From assembly GCA_026214975.1 (NCBI GenBank), contig CM047810.1, forward strand, positions 868,001-932,000: a stretch of DNA of 64,000 bases, given 5' to 3'. Position numbers and translations under genes: made by a program. Position 1 is the first letter of the stretch. Each line of letters begins with the position of its first letter. Shown in pieces: positions 34,427 to 45,939 of the stretch. Source of the stretch: Gentiana macrophylla. Taxonomy: Eukaryota > Streptophyta > Magnoliopsida > Gentianales > Gentianaceae. The notes beneath the pieces are model-generated. The model searched no databases, was not told the origin of the DNA, and saw only the letters and a list, made by a program, of their open reading frames with translations.

Positions 34427-37400
34427 CATAATCTCCTTAATCCGCTGCAAAATCTCCTATCTTTTCAAGAATGTCTTCAATATCCGAAAGCCTCTTCACA
34501 CTCAGTAGAGCCCCAGCAAACTGGGGTCACTGAAAACTCTTCTTTTACAAATCACAGACTTGATGGCAACAACTACCTGTTGTGGTCAAGATCTATGAAA
34601 ATGTACATCTCAGGCCAGAGCAAGATGGGATACTTGTCTGGCTCCAAACCTTTCCCTGCTGAAACTGACCCCAAGTTTGAAGCATGGGATACAGAAAATA
34701 ACCAAGTCAAGACCATCCTCACGAGGTCAATGACAAAAGAGATCAGTGAGAACTTCATGATGTATGACACTGCTAAGGAAATCTGAGATAATGCCTGAGA
34801 CCTTTACTCCAAAAAGGACAATACATCTGAGGTCTATGATCTTGAAGCCCAAATCCAAAATTGCAGACAAGGTGATCTCATGCAGAACTCAAGATTTCAA
34901 CCAACTATCTAAGGCATGGCAACACCTAGATATGTTGGAAACTCACCCATGGAAGGATGTAGAGGATGCTACCTTATACAAGGATATCATTGAGAAGAAG
35001 AGGGTATTCAAGTTCCTTACTAGACTGAACCCATCTCTTGATGATGTTAGAGGAAGAGTCCTTGCTACTAAACCTCTCACCAACCTCAAATCTATGTTTG
35101 CTGAAGTCAAACATGAGGAAAGCAGGAGAAAAGTGATGATGCAAAGCAACTCTTCTAATCACTCTACTGAGAGCTCAGCACTGATGGTGGTCAATAAGCC
35201 TACTGAGGCCACTGAGACCTACAGAAGGCCTACTAAGAAGACAGGGAAGTTGTTCTGTGACCACTGCAAACGCACAAATCACACCAAGGACACTTGCTGG
35301 AAACTACATGGTAAGCCTAACTCCTCTAAACCCTTCAAACCAACCAGGGAGAGTCAGGGCAGACATGTCAGTGAAGAAGGGAACAAAGACACTACTTTGG
35401 ATGCTCAGTTTGCTGCCTTCAAAGCCTTCCTTGCTCAACAAAAGGAAGGTAGTTCTATCACTGACATGGCTACTCATGCTAAAACATGTATATTCCACTC
35501 ACCTCTCAATAGTGATACTTAGATTGTTGATTCTGGGGCATCATCCCATATGACTGGTAACAAGAGGCTCATATCTCACTTTAAGCCGTGTCATCAGACC
35601 CACAATATTAAGATTGCTGATGGATCTATTTCCTGTGCACAAGGTTTTGGAAATGTTAAACTTACAGATAAGATCTACCTACAGGATGCTCTATTTGTTC
35701 CAAAATTAGACTGTAAGATCTACCTCAGGATTGTTTATGGTCAACCCTGCTGAAGACAGAAGATTGAAGATTGAAACTGCCTTAGCAGCCTGCAACCAAA
35801 CCTTAGACAATATCATGTTATGGCATTATAGACTAGGTCATCCAAGTTTTGGTTATTTAAAGCCTTTATTTCCTGAATTGTTTAAAGGAAGTAACCTCAG
35901 TGACCTTCAATGTGATATTGGTCAGTTTGCCAAACTTACTAAATTTGTGTATACTAAAATATCTTACTTACCCTCCACACCTTTCACTTTGATTCATAGT
36001 GATGCACGGGAACCTTCAAGAGTTAAAAGTATAACAGGAAAGAGGTGGTTTGTCACCTTCATAGATGACCACACCAGGATCACATGGCTGTTTTTTATGA
36101 AAGATAAATCCGAAGTTGGAACCATCTTCCAGGAGTTCTATAACATGGTATCCACTCAATTTGACACTAAGATTAAAATCTTAAAAACAGATAATGCCCT
36201 GGAATACTATGAGTCCAACCTCAGTACCTTCCTGAATGATAAGGGAATTGTTCACATCAGTAGTTGTGTAGAGACACCTCAACAGAATGGGGTTGCTGAG
36301 AAGAAGAACATGCACTTATTGGAGATGGCTAGAGCAGTTATGTTCACCACACATGTGCCAAAATACATATGGGGTGAAGCTATATTAACAGCCACATATC
36401 CGATCAACAGGTTACCCAGCAGAGTGTTAGATTTCAAGACTCTCATCCAAACCCTACTGACAACTCATCACTGTCCACATCTCATTGCTGACTTGCCTCC
36501 AAAAATCTTTGGATGTACTGTGTTTGTCTATATTCATGCCCAACACAGAAGCAAACTTGTCCCCAAAGCTCATAAGTGTATTTTCCTAGGTTATGCCAAA
36601 GACAAAAAGGGCTACAAGTGTTATTCTCTCACTGACAAAAGGTTCTACAACTCTATGGATGTAAAATTCTTTGAAAAAATCCCATACTACAGTAAACCTA
36701 CTGAGACAGTCACAGATGGACACCTTATTGAAATAGAAGCTTTTCCCTCTTCTCATAGTCTTCTAACTCCCACTACATCCTCAGTTGAGGAACTTGAGCC
36801 CATTCCAATCCCTCAGCCAACTCCTAACATTCAAACAGCTCCTCAGCAAATTCCTGACCTTCAGCAGCCTCCTGAGACTCATCAGCCTCCTGACACTGAA
36901 CTCCCTACACCTAATGAACCTCAGCAACCTGCTGATACTCCTCAAACTCCTGAACTTATGAACACTTCTACTGATATTGATGACAGACCCATTGCTGTCA
37001 GAAAGGGAAAGAGATCATGCACTGATCACTCTATTCATAATATGTGTCATATGATCACTTCTCTCCTGGTTTTGCTATGTTTACACATGACTTGGATACT
37101 CATTCCATTCCTAAAAATATATAGGAAGCTCTCAAACATGACAGGTGGAAGGCTGCTGTCAAAACTGAAATGATTGCTGTTCTTGACAACCATACTTGGG
37201 ATCTCACCACTCTCCCACGAGGAAAGAAGACAGTCAGTTGTAAATGGCTATTCACCATCAAGTACAATGCTGATGGTACTATTGACAAGTACAAAGCTAG
37301 ACTGGTCGCAAGGGGCTTCACTCAAACATATGGACTTGACTACAAAGAGACATTTGCACCTGTGGCAAAACTAAACACGATCGAGTCTTTGATGTCCATT

Positions 37401-38596
37401 CTTTGTCCAACTTGACTGGCCAATCCACCAATTGGACATCAAGAATGCCTTCCTAAATGGTGACCCCACTAAGGAAGTCTATATGACTACCTCCTGGTTT
37501 CACCAACACTCACACTAAAGGAAAGGTTTGCAAACTGAGGAAATCTCTATATGGCCTGAAGAAGTCCCCAAGAGCATGGTTTGGCAAACTTACTATTGTG
37601 GTTAAAGCTGCTGGATATCATCAGTACAACTCAGATCACACCATGTTTATCAAAATCATCAATAAGAGAAGATCCATCCTTATTGTCTATGTGGATGATA
37701 TCATCCTTACTAGTGATGACCCTACTGGCAAAAGTGTTTCAAGTTAAAGATTTGGGCTACCTCAAGTACTTCATTGGCATGGAAATAGCAATAAACAGCC
37801 AGGGTGTCTCAGTAACACAGAGGAAGTATGTGCTGGACCTACTGAAGGAAACTGGCATGCTAGGGTGCAAACCAGCTATCTCTCCAGTAGACCCCAGTAA
37901 TCCACTAGTGCATGGTAATATTGCTGTAAGAAAGGAACAATATCAGAGGCTTGTAGGGTAACTCATTTACCTCTCCCATACAAGACCTGATATTACGTAT
38001 GAAGTCAGCCTTGTCGGTCAGTTCATGCATTGCCCTACTGAGCAACATTGGGATGCTGTCTACAGAATACTGAGGTACTTAAAGTCAACTCCTAGCCAAG
38101 GCTTACATTTCACTAAGTCTACTGAGAGAGATCGGTTAAGTCTATACTTGATCTTGATCTGGTCAAGGTTTGCACATTGATGTAAGATCTACCACAGGCT
38201 ATTGTTCATATGTATGGGGTAATCTTGTCACTTGGAGAAGCAAGAAAACCTCACTGTCTCTGTAAGCGATCTTTGAAGCTTAACTCAGGGCACTTGTTTT
38301 GGGCATTTGTGAAGCACTTTGGCTGAAAAGAGTCCTTACTGAACTTCAGCAACCTATCATACTCTGCTGTGACAATAATTCAGTATTATGCATGGTAGAG
38401 GATCCTGTTCATCGAAGACAAAACATGTGGACATTGAAAGACATTTCCTTAAAGAGAAGATTGATGCCCAGATAATTCAACTTCAATATGTTCCCTCAGC
38501 AGACCAGAATGCTGATATTCTCACAAAGGCCATTCCACCACTTATGTTCAGCAGACTGAGTAGCAAACTTGGTTGTATAGACATATACAACCCAGT
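34427..38596 (+). pseudogene. gag-pol of the copia element (broken)
   Basis: Gag: DGNNYLLWSRSMKMYISGQ (about 34561), ending in a zinc knuckle CDHCKRTNHTKDTC (about 35257-35298). Protease: IVDSGASSHMTGN (DSGA, about 35524). The codon before it is TAG where Gln is usual. Integrase: HYRLGHPS, HSDAREPS, FIDDHTRITW, KTDNALEY and TPQQNGVAEKKN (about 36274). A Pro/Gln-rich linker follows. Reverse transcriptase: CKWLFTIKYNADGTIDKYKA, RLVARGFTQ, FAPVAKL, then after frame changes YVDDIIL (about 37690). RNase H end: TKHVDIERHFLKEKI and NADILTKA. Frameshifts occur near 34787, 35740, 37170, 37415 and 37730-37960. It cannot act without help. Confidence 0.93.
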
Positions 38597-38607
38597 TTGA
38601 GGGGGTG
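38597..38607 (+). promoter_or_regulatory. Polypurine tract of the copia element
   Basis: TTTGAGGGGGTG lies directly before the TG of the 3' LTR. Confidence 0.85.
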
Positions 38608-38889
38608 TGTGGAAATATTACATTATTATTTCGTGTAACACTTTACTTGTATACATTATTTGTAACATGAAATATTAATTGTATTGTATAAACAATTAAT
38701 ATGTCATAAAGTAACTCTATTTTGTCCTATTATGTAATAGCCGCCCATAGGAGTATCTAGCCGCCCATAGCACTTAATACTCTACTAGGACCTCTCACCT
38801 TCAAACTTGTATCTATTAATACTCATTCTTTTATCTTGAATAAACAAGTTGAGTTTACTCAAGTACTATGCTTTCTCAAACTATCTTCA
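38608..38889 (+). repeat. 3' LTR of the copia element
   Basis: Matches 34132-34414, with a few substitutions and a one-base length difference. Followed by the CTGTG duplication. Confidence 0.95.
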
Positions 38890-38971
38890 CTGTGTAACGT
38901 CAGAATTCAGGACGTTCTAACGTCAAAACATGTGACGTTATAAGCCCGATGACAGACCTAAACCTAACCTT

Positions 38972-38984
38972 GGAAACGGCGCCA
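38972..38984 (-). promoter_or_regulatory. Primer-binding site, tRNA-Asp type, minus-strand element
   Basis: The minus strand reads TGGCGCCGTTTCC, close to the TGGCGCCGTTGCC that starts the primer site at 47485 and is complementary to plant tRNA-Asp. It lies 6 bases from the proposed end of the minus-strand LTR. Confidence 0.75.
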
Positions 38985-40136
38985 GAAAGCTGACGGACAT
39001 TACCTAGGCTATACAAATCCTAACCGGCAGTGTACCGGGTCAAATTGTAGTGCTAGTCTGGTGAGTCAGAGTATCGTATCCACAGGGAAACGAAGGCATA
39101 ATTCAAAGTGTGGTTAAACACCAAGAAGCTATTATTAACTCGATCTAAGTCGCAGTTTTATTAGTTTTATCGGGTTAGATCGTTAGATTAGTTAGATGTT
39201 AGCAAAGCAGTAAATAAATATATAAATATAAAAATAGATAATATATATATTTTTGGATCTAGCCAAGAATACGTTACTGAATTACGATATCTTTTTAGTA
39301 GAAATAAATGAGATGAGATCTTCCTTTATTCAAGGTGTAAATTATGTGAAACGGTGCACTCTCACCAACAGCCTTCCTTCTCACACGAAAGCGCGTGATG
39401 AAATCGCATATATGTCCATTGCATCACCCAAGGTCCACAATCATTATTACGGTTTTTCCGAACAGTCCCGAGTACAAATCTACCTTTAGATAAAAAGGAG
39501 TCATTCCGTTCACAAACGGTCAATTTTATTTAAAAGGCTCCGGTTGTCAAAGCCGGACGATTCAACTTTCCGGTTTAAGTTTCAATTAAACTGATGATTT
39601 AACATTATTACGATCTCGAGTACAAATGTCAATAAAATTTATCTTTCCCAAGACAAATCGCCCCGGTAGAAAGCGGGTTCCGTTGTCACGCTTTCACTCG
39701 CCAATTTTACCCTCCGGTCTTTCAATTTTAACGTTTCATTAAGCGCAGAAAGAAAGAGATTCATCATAATTGATTTTAATCATTATTACCGTGAGTCGAT
39801 TATTCATTTTACCAAAAGATTAACTAATTCGATTCATATCTTGGCTAGATATATTTTTAGTTTAATATCATATATAAAGAGAAATAGAAATAATAAACAT
39901 AACAATTTTAGAATATATTACCTAAGTTATGACTATCGAATCGAGTCGTTTTCACCGAATCTTACATGCCAAAGCTTCAAATCAACAATCTTCGATAATT
40001 ATTCCGCCATTACAACGATATTATAACCATTTTATTTATATATGTGAAAAACATATATACATACATACATAGATATATATATATATATACTTTTCAAAAT
40101 AAAATAAAAAAAGAAAAGAGATGAAAAAGATCTAAC

Positions 40137-40146
<10 letters not shown>

Positions 40147-40220
<74 letters not shown>
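40147..40220. repeat. (TA)n microsatellite
   Basis: About 37 uninterrupted AT units within the minus-strand LTR, followed by GTGTGTGTG and shorter TA runs. Confidence 0.95.
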
Positions 40221-40223
<3 letters not shown>

Positions 40224-40449
40224 ATGTGTGTGTGTATATATATAAGTATATATATATATGTATCCTAAAAAAGAAAGAGCAGAGGGACGAGAGGAAAAGG
40301 GAAAGAAGGGGCCAAGTTGCTGCTGCTGATGGTTCTGTTTTTATAGGAGAAAAGGGGGCCGGATCGATCCGGGAAAGGGCCGGATCGATCCGGTGGTGAT
40401 CAATTTGCACGCTGAGTCACCTGATTCTAGATCCTTCGGTTGTTTATTT

Positions 40450-40925
40450 ATTGTAATAAAACTTCTAAAATTCATATCTTGAGTTGTAGACCTCCAAAAA
40501 TTATGATTCAAACGTCAAAATTAAGCTCTCGGAAAATTCTTCAACTTTCATGAAGGACTCTTCTTCAGAAAACGCCGTCTTGATAAGCAATTCATACTCC
40601 GAACGTTTTGCGACATTTTCCCTAATACAAATCAATTAGCCACTTAACCACCATTTGAGTTGTAGAAGTCCGATTGACTTGATTCAAAATCCATTGGAAA
40701 GCTTTCTTGAAGATATACAACTTTTATTAAGGAAACTTCTTCAGAAAAATGTCGTTTTGATGAGCCATTCAGATTACGAAGATATTTCGGGATTTTTACT
40801 AATCCGAATCGGTTAGTCACTTGACTACTATTTGAGTTGTAGACCTCCAATTGACGTGATTCAAAGTGCGTTGGAAAGCTTATGTGAAGATCTACAACTT
40901 TCATTAAGAAGTCATCTCCTGAAAA
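40450..40925 (-). repeat. Three degenerate ~165-bp repeats inside the minus-strand LTR
   Basis: On the minus strand the module (TGAAGAAG-TTCCTTAATAAAAG, TTGTA-ATCTTC, GCTTTCCAA, GG-CTACAACTCAAAT) occurs three times, at about 40.44-40.60, 40.64-40.78 and 40.81-40.92 kb. The related LTR at 45940 has one copy (about 46.26-46.36 kb). Confidence 0.75.
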
Positions 40926-41331
40926 TGCCTCTAAGCTGGGTCAAATCTCCATCGAAAATAAATTACGGTTTAAGTACTTAGGAAAATTTGCTCCGTTTGA
41001 ACTCGTAAGTTTGTGCACACCTTCTTCTAAACTTAACATACCTCCTTTAAGGCTCAAAACATGTCGTTACGTAGGATTTTGGTCCACTTATGATCCTGCA
41101 ATGAACCACCAAAATACCAAACGTAAATCGACATTTACACACCTACGCATTACTAAAACGGTACAAAACTTATAAAAACTTATAAAAATACGATAATTTA
41201 TATAATAACTACTACTTATACATTTGAATAAAACTTAGTAATTTTGACTTGATTTGATACAATAATGCTCAAAATGGTATCAATATTGGGGTAAAAGGTC
41301 GTAATAATGATCATAAATTTATCTCTCATCA

Positions 41332-41667
41332 CCTGACCTCCTCCTTCTTCCTCACGTCGAACGGTTACAATGTCGTCGGGAATTTACGAAAAAAAAGCAT
41401 AAAATCACTATTTTCCTACCAGATACCATTCGAATTGAAGTAATAACAATAAACCAGCCAGATTTACACGTGTTGATTGAAAGTTTGGCTTGTTTTAACC
41501 TCCACCGGTGCTCTTTTCAATTTTCCAGCCAATTCCTCCTCTTCTCTGGCGAAATTCAAAGTGATTATTTATTTTTTAATTTTTTTTGTTTTTGGTTTCA
41601 AATGAAAAAAGAGGGAAGAAAGAGTATGCTAAGTATGCGAGGTAAGTTAATTTTAAAAGTAATAACG

Positions 41668-41737
<70 letters not shown>

Positions 41738-42007
41738 ACAAAAGTGATTAATATAATGTTAAAAAGTGTTGAAAATAAAAAAAATTATTTTATAATTTAT
41801 CAAAACCGAGGGATTAAATTGTACAGTTTTTAAAAGTTATTAAATGAACTTGGTGCATTGAATGATTAGATGATGTAGTGAATTAAATGAAAAATAATAA
41901 AATAAAAAACACCGATAGTAAAAGTGTAGTGCCAATAAAAACCGTCTTAAAATAATTTTACATTGTGTCACGGTGACACACTACCAGCCAAACTATGAAA
42001 AAAACGA
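41332..42007. other. AT-rich intergenic stretch with (TA)n
   Basis: A (TA)n tract at 41671-41734 dominates. No gene motif or clear element boundary was seen. Confidence 0.5.
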
Positions 42008-42155
42008 GAAATACTTGTGTGTTATCTCCACACATTTGGAGACACCGTATTTAGCAGTATGAACAATACAGTTTCATTATGTATTTAAACTGTGTGATTA
42101 TGATTGTTTCATCCGTTACATCACCTCAAAATACACTACCTATACAAGTATTTGC
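42008..42155. mobile_element. MITE with AAATACTTGTGTG termini
   Basis: GAAATACTTGTGTGTTATC at the left is matched by the inverted CTACCTATACAAGTATTTG at the right. The middle (ACACCGTATTTAGCAG, TTTAAACTGTGTGATTATGA, ATCCGTTACATCACCTCAAA) is shared with the MITE at 60028-60177, so both belong to one family. Confidence 0.7.
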
Positions 42156-42193
42156 CCAAAAAAAAAAACAGTACTCTATATACTACAACCAAA

Positions 42194-42289
42194 TTACACA
42201 ACATTGATCTAAATCATTGATTATTATGAGACCTATATTGATTGATCTAGATCCACAATAATCAATGGTTAAGATCAATGTTGTGTGAA
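42194..42289. mobile_element. Small fold-back MITE
   Basis: TTACACAACATTGATCTAAA, followed by TCATTGATTATT, is repeated in inverted form (AATAATCAATGGTTAAGATC, then AATGTTGTGTGAA). The arms are about 32 bp and the loop about 30 bp. Confidence 0.7.
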
Positions 42290-42601
42290 ACTGTTGTGTC
42301 CGTATCACTCCTCCTTTTTTTTATGAAGGAAAAAAACAGAAAATTTGATGTACCTTTAAAGAGGAGAGTGGTTCAAAAAAAAAAAAAAGAGGAGAGAGGA
42401 AATCATAGAGGGAGTTTAGAAATGTATGATTGCTTCAACGGAAACAAAAAAGAAAAAATGGGCTGAGAAGAAAAAAATGGGCAGCTTGTGGGTATTCAGC
42501 AATCACAACTGCTGTTGAAGACTTTGTCTATGCTAAATTTTTATCTCTATTTTGGTAAGATTCTGCTGTTTTTATGAAAAAAAGATCCAGTCTTTATAGA
42601 G
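42290..42601. other. Possible 5' region of the NET1 pseudogene
   Basis: Purine-rich non-coding DNA, then a mixed segment (CTTGTGGGTATTCAGCAATC). The first part of the NAB domain (SWWWDSH motif) that should precede 44004 was not found here or further upstream. Confidence 0.3.
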
Positions 42602-43590
42602 TGACGATGCCAAGAATTGTATCTACCTACGTGGCACCTCCTCAGTGGCTCGATAATAAATATGGAGAGAACAGTGCTAAGAACCTCACTAGTGTAGCTC
42701 GTCCGCTTGTCCCTTTCCTCCCAGGTCGGTCAGTGCCCAGGCATGACTTCTGGTGCTTACGAGTACATCTTGCACCCAGTTCCGCTGGTACAAGTACTCT
42801 AGTCTGTCCGCGATCTGCCTCGGTGCCCGGTGTAGGTCGTCATATCCATAAACCAGTTTGTCGGTGTTAGTCCGGCTATGCTCTCCGACCTCCATAGGTC
42901 GGCCGAGCAGCTTTAGTCAGTTTGGACTGTGTCGTCAGCCCGAATCCATTTCTCGTCCTATTCCCCTTCAGGTCGGCCAACCCTTGTGCTCTGCTCAACC
43001 CGTATCCAATCCTCGAGGTCGGTTCGGCCCCTCTCCGATCCACTATTCTACTTACACCTAACCGAGCTATTTCTAGTTCGGCTCCCTGTCCTCGGAACGG
43101 TCCAGGCATAGAGGGGTTCGACCTGTCTAGGCCGATTCGTCCAGGTTGGTCAGAGTAAATCTCTTATCATATTTCCCACCTGTTTAATAGACAGATAAAT
43201 ATGGAAAGAATCCCGAGCCATAAAGGCTCCAATCTTTGTCATTTAATACAAATATTCGAATATCATAATTATCTCCTAGAAATAATGAGATTAACTAATC
43301 ATAATCATTTTCCTTAGGGAACACGTTAATCAGTGTCCATCAAAGACACGCCACACGCTAACTCTAGGGCACAATCCCCTCTATATAAACAATCCATAGG
43401 GAACTACGAAGACTTGATTCCAATCCCCGCATTGGATACGTAGGCAGCTTGAGAAACAATATCTCAAGTGCAGTCTAAACCACCCCCCAAAGCATCCCTC
43501 CTTACTGTTTTCCTATGTTTCTGGAGCGTCCTTAGGTTATCACCAAGGAAAGGAGCCCGAAAGAATACCCTCACGATTTTTGGATCGTCA
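42602..43590 (+). mobile_element. Solo LTR in the NET1 5' intron
   Basis: TGACGATGCC...GGATCGTCA (989 bp) with complementary ends and TAGAG on both sides (42597-42601, 43591-43595). Promoter-like CCTCTATATAAACAATCC at about 43379-43396. Rich in TCGG/GGTCGG repeats. No internal domain, so a solo LTR. Confidence 0.92.
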
Positions 43591-43595
43591 TAGAG

Positions 43596-44003
43596 TTTCT
43601 GCCGGCCCATTCGCTAATTTTCATGTTTTTTGCTTTTTAGTTTGATGTTTAAAGGTGATGTGCAATGGAAAAAAAAACTATGTTTTTTGTTTTTAAACCC
43701 TTTGTGTTGGCTCATTTCCAAATTTACTGGTGTTTTTGCTGATGATCTTGATTTTTTTAGTTGATATGTTATGTGTTGGACTTTATAGAGAAAAAAATAT
43801 GTTTTTTCAGGGCCCTTTGCCTTGTTTTATGCATATGATTTTTTTGCTTTTGTTTGTATGGATAAAAAATGGTTTTGTTTTAACATTTTTGGCTGGCCCA
43901 TTTCATAATTTACTTGTGTTTTTGCTGATCATTGTGATTTTCCAGTTGATGTGTTATGTGGTGGCCTTTGTATACTAAACATGGTTAATTGCTGTTTAAT
44001 CAG
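43596..44003 (+). other. Intron of the NET1 pseudogene with an internal duplication
   Basis: T-rich DNA ending TTTAATCAG before the NAB exon. The phrase GGC.CATTTC-AATTTACT, then GTGTTTTTGCTGAT and AGTTGAT.TGTTATGTG occurs twice (about 43709 and 43892), a degenerate ~185-bp tandem repeat. Confidence 0.6.
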
Positions 44004-45934
44004 ACATGAATGGTAAAGTGAAAGCCATGATAAAGCTTATTGAAGAAGATGCAGATTCATTTGCAACAAGGGCTGAAATGTATTACTAGAAAATGCCTGA
44101 GCTAATGAAATTGGTGGAAGAATTTTACCGAGCATACCGTGCTTTAGCTGAAAGTCACGATCATTTGACCGGAGAGCTACGTCATGCTCAAAGCAGCATA
44201 GCAACGGCCTTTCCAGATCATCAACTACCTTTTGAAATCGAAGAAGATTCGCCTGCAATATCTTCAGCAACTGGATCAGAACGTCACGTATCTGATGTTC
44301 TTCCAGAGTTTTCACTTGCATACTTAGGCCAAGAGAACCGTGGATCGAGTTCTGCAGAGTATGACGCTCCAAATCACGAGGCAGAAGCACTAAAGGTCAT
44401 GGCTTTATCAGAATCTCCTCAACCTGCGGTTAAAGCCGAAAACGAAATACAAGATTTAAAGAAAGACATAGCTGATGTCCAAGCTGAAAAAGATGCACTT
44501 TTTCTTCAATATCATATCTGTTTAGAAAAGTTGTCTAATATGGAGACCGATCTCCATCGAGCTGAAAACGAATCCATGAAGTTCGATGAACAAAAAGTTC
44601 GAGTTGAAAGTGAAATCGAGACGATGAAGCAAGCCCTGGCTCGGTTAGAGGTCGAAAAGGAGGATGCATTGGCAAAACAAAAGGAGTCTATAGCACTGAT
44701 TGCTGATTTGCAGGGTATAAATTCTCATGCAGAAAATGAATCTCAACGTTTAACCAAATCGATCTCCAAGATCGAGTCTGAAAAGGAAGATAGCCTTCAA
44801 ACATACAAACTCTGTTTAGAAAAGATATCTTACTTGGAGAACAAAATATCACTGGCTGAAGAAGATGTCAAGTTGTATAAACAAAAGTCCAAAAAAGCCG
44901 AGAATGAAGTCAATAGGCTTCGAAAATTGCTTGCTGAACTGACTGTAGAGAAGGAATATGCGGATCTCCAGTACAAAATTTGCATAAAAAAGATATCCGA
45001 TCTTAAGACTGAATTGGCTTGTGCACAAGAAGATGTGAAACGGCTCAATACCGAGGTCCAGATGGAAGCGATGAAACACAAAAATTCCGAGGAAAAGTGT
45101 AGTCTACTTGAGATCTCGAAGCGATCACCGACTCAAGAGGCTGATGATCTGGCACGAAAAATCGCAATGAATGACTAAGATCTTTTAAAGAAGCATACGG
45201 AGTTAGAAAATGAAATCCTCTACTTGAAGATGATGAAGGCAAGATTGGAGGAAGAGGTTATAAAACAAACAGAGCAAACAAATTATCTTCAGAAAGAAGT
45301 ATCGTCTTTATCAGAAGAAATTAATGGACTAAACGAGCATTATCGTGTTTTATTGAAGAAACTTGATTCAGTAGGCGTGAATCCAGATACGGTCGAAACA
45401 TCTGTAAGCAACTTGCTAGATCAAAACTCAAGGCTGAAACGTATATGCGAAAGTGAGAGCATTGAGAAAGAAGTTCTTTCTAAGAGTTTATCGGGCATGG
45501 AAGACGTATCAAAGAAAAGGAACGTGTTGGAGAGATCCATTTCTCAGCTTAGCTTAACGTTCAATTAGAAGCATCGTGTGGAGAAGTTAAAGAATATATT
45601 GCAGAAGGCAAATCAATTTCTCCTCGGAGAATCCATACTTGTTGCTAAGAAAGCTACTTTATTGCACAGTTACAGGCCCTTACGGAAAATATGCAGAAGG
45701 CTTTGGGAAACAACGCTGTTCTTGATAATTATCTTTCTGCTGCTAGAATCGATCTTGAAGGTTTGAGGGAAAAATCTAAAGGCTTAGAAGAGATCTGCCA
45801 TTTACTTAAGAGTGAAAAGTCTGATCTTTTTACGCAAAGAGCGCTTATTGTCGAGTTGGCAAACGTTGAACGAAGAATGGAACATATGGAGCATAAGTAC
45901 GCCGGGTTGGAAGAAAGATATAAAGTCTTGGTGA

Positions 45935-45939
45935 ATCAC
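45935..45939. repeat. Target-site duplication ATCAC, left
   Basis: ATCAC at 45935-45939 and 51778-51782 flank the LTR element inserted in the NET1 exon. Confidence 0.93.

Larger units (their letters stand above)
34132..38889 (+). mobile_element. Ty1/copia retrotransposon, full length, inactivated
   Basis: 283- and 282-bp LTRs (34132-34414, 38608-38889), TG...CA termini, CTGTG target duplications (34127-34131 and 38890-38894), a primer site TGGTATCAGAGA right after the 5' LTR, and a TTGAGGGGGTG polypurine tract before the 3' LTR. The order gag, protease, integrase, reverse transcriptase, RNase H is that of Ty1/copia. The LTRs differ at about nine positions by eye, so the insertion is not very recent. 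The open frame is broken many times. Confidence 0.96.
38991..41331 (-). mobile_element. Minus-strand LTR of a Tat/Athila-type element (internal part lost)
   Basis: On the minus strand the unit starts about TGATGAGAGATAAATTTATG. It has a promoter-like CTCCTATAAAAACAGAACC (near 40335-40350) after a duplicated CCGGATCGATCCGG, then long (AT)n, and ends CCCTGTGGATACGATACTCT...GTCCGTCA. A tRNA-Asp primer site follows. Its segment TTTTTGGAGGTCTACAACTC / AAGATATGAATTTTAGAAGT is shared with the LTRs at 45940 and 50237, so the families are related. Ends are approximate. The rest of the element is missing or replaced by the copia insertion and flanking DNA. Confidence 0.7.

Noticed and set aside
39841..40026. 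Small ORF next to the (TA)n tract
   Set aside because: It lies within the LTR, is AT-driven and has no homologous counterpart in the related LTRs.
42574..43158. GC-rich open frames on both strands at 42.6-43.2 kb as a gene
   Set aside because: All fall inside a solo LTR bounded by TAGAG duplications; overlapping frames on both strands reflect GC content only.
44037..44390. Minus-strand 117-residue frame opposite the NAB domain
   Set aside because: Antisense shadow; the plus strand carries the NET1 motifs.
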